Part shown: in pieces, positions 6,844 through 7,219 of the stretch
How positions within the stretch are numbered: position 1 is the stretch's first letter
How the letters are laid out: every line of letters begins with the position of its first letter
From: Erysipelotrichaceae bacterium UBA2227
GTDB lineage: Bacteria > Bacillota_I > Bacilli_A > Erysipelotrichales > Erysipelotrichaceae
NCBI GenBank assembly: GCA_002348095.1
Contig: DDYT01000015.1
Span: 25,030 to 32,248 of the forward strand
Reading direction: 5' to 3'
DNA length: 7,219 bases
Translations under genes and position numbers: made by a program
Notes under the pieces: generated by a model
The model's input: only the letters and a program-made list of their open reading frames with translations
Databases searched by the model: none
Told to the model about the DNA's origin: nothing

Positions 6844-7219
6844 ATACGACAATATTGACGATCTTATTTTTGATGGCGATCAGCTTACGGATCGGCTTGC
6901 CCTCCAGATGGATCTTGACCGTATCGACTTCGATGGCCAGTGATTTCAGCTGTTCTTCATCTGTATCCAGAGCAACCCACATTTTACCGCGGATCTTCCC
7001 ATTGACCTGAATAACGATCTCTACCTCATCATCGATCAGCATATTCTCATCATACACCGGCCACGGCTGATAAGCGATCGTTTCTTTATTTGTCAGCCGC
7101 TGCCATAATTCCTCGCCCAGATGCGGCGCAAAACAGCTTAACAGTTTGACGAATCCTTCCGCATACGGACGATAGATCGCATCGACTCGGTAACACTCAT
7201 TGATGAAAATCATCATCTG
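6842..7219 (-). CDS. leuS: Leucyl-tRNA synthetase, C-terminal part (5' end cut by window edge)
   Basis: LeuRS is the class I synthetase that charges tRNA-Leu in the cytoplasm. The last 125 residues are visible; the catalytic HIGH/KMSKS and editing regions lie outside the window. The visible part begins QMMIFINECYR, inside the helical anticodon-binding domain, and continues through the conserved FAPHLGEELW motif and a WPVYDENMLIDDE segment. It ends with the small C-terminal domain containing VIQVNGKIRGK, which in bacterial LeuRS contacts the tRNA outside the anticodon. These motifs are characteristic of bacterial LeuRS and distinguish it from ValRS and IleRS. The frame is open to the window edge. 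The stop TAG lies at the base of an intrinsic terminator, and the next gene on this strand has its own promoter. Confidence 0.97.
   Translation of the reverse strand, partial: QMMIFINECYRVDAIYRPYAEGFVKLLSCFAPHLGEELWQRLTNKETIAYQPWPVYDENMLIDDEVEIVIQVNGKIRGKMWVALDTDEEQLKSLAIEVDTVKIHLEGKPIRKLIAIKNKIVNIVV

Noticed and set aside
1..7219. CRISPR array, tRNA or rRNA genes, insertion sequence, phage or attachment site
   Set aside because: No direct repeats with spacers, cloverleaf-type sequence, transposase or integrase motifs or flanking terminal repeats were seen; genes fill nearly all of the window.

Overview
The window looks like a chromosomal segment of a Gram-positive-type bacterium, Bacillota or a close relative. 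The signs are an RNase J with an intact active site, a LiaF-like membrane protein, a LytS-type 5TM sensor kinase, strong AGGAGG-type ribosome binding sites and compact intrinsic terminators. Base composition is intermediate by eye. TGA is the stop of three genes and tryptophan is read from TGG, so the code is standard, not the mycoplasma code. I cannot name a genus.

Layout: (1) 1-1500 (+), the RNase J gene, missing about 70 N-terminal residues at the window edge and ending inside its own intrinsic terminator. (2) 1512-2171 (-), a LiaF-like protein with four membrane segments and a C-terminal domain of repeated VFG motifs, convergent with RNase J. (3) 2172-2257, a short divergent promoter region. 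(4) 2258-3974 (+), a two-gene unit: a membrane-anchored metallophosphoesterase of the YkuE/YaeI type and a YihY/BrkB-family membrane protein starting at TTG. (5) 3978-6739 (-), a two-component operon: a 5TM-PAS-HisKA-HATPase sensor kinase followed, with a 4-bp ATGA overlap, by a REC-HD-GYP response regulator. This operon converges on the YihY gene with only 3 bp between the stops. (6) 6740-6841, the kinase promoter and the leuS terminator. (7) 6842-7219 (-), the C-terminal end of leucyl-tRNA synthetase. No stretch over 300 bp lacks a gene.

Functionally, two housekeeping genes (RNA decay and translation) flank an envelope cluster (LiaF-like, metallophosphoesterase, YihY) and a signalling pair. 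The pair has no DNA-binding output. The simplest reading is that a signal at the membrane controls hydrolysis of cyclic di-GMP (or a related dinucleotide) by the HD-GYP domain. I saw no tRNA, rRNA, CRISPR array, insertion sequence, attachment site or phage gene, and no clearly undescribed system. The most interesting items are the kinase/HD-GYP pair, the orphan LiaF-like gene beside envelope genes, and the overlap of terminators with stop codons at two separate genes.
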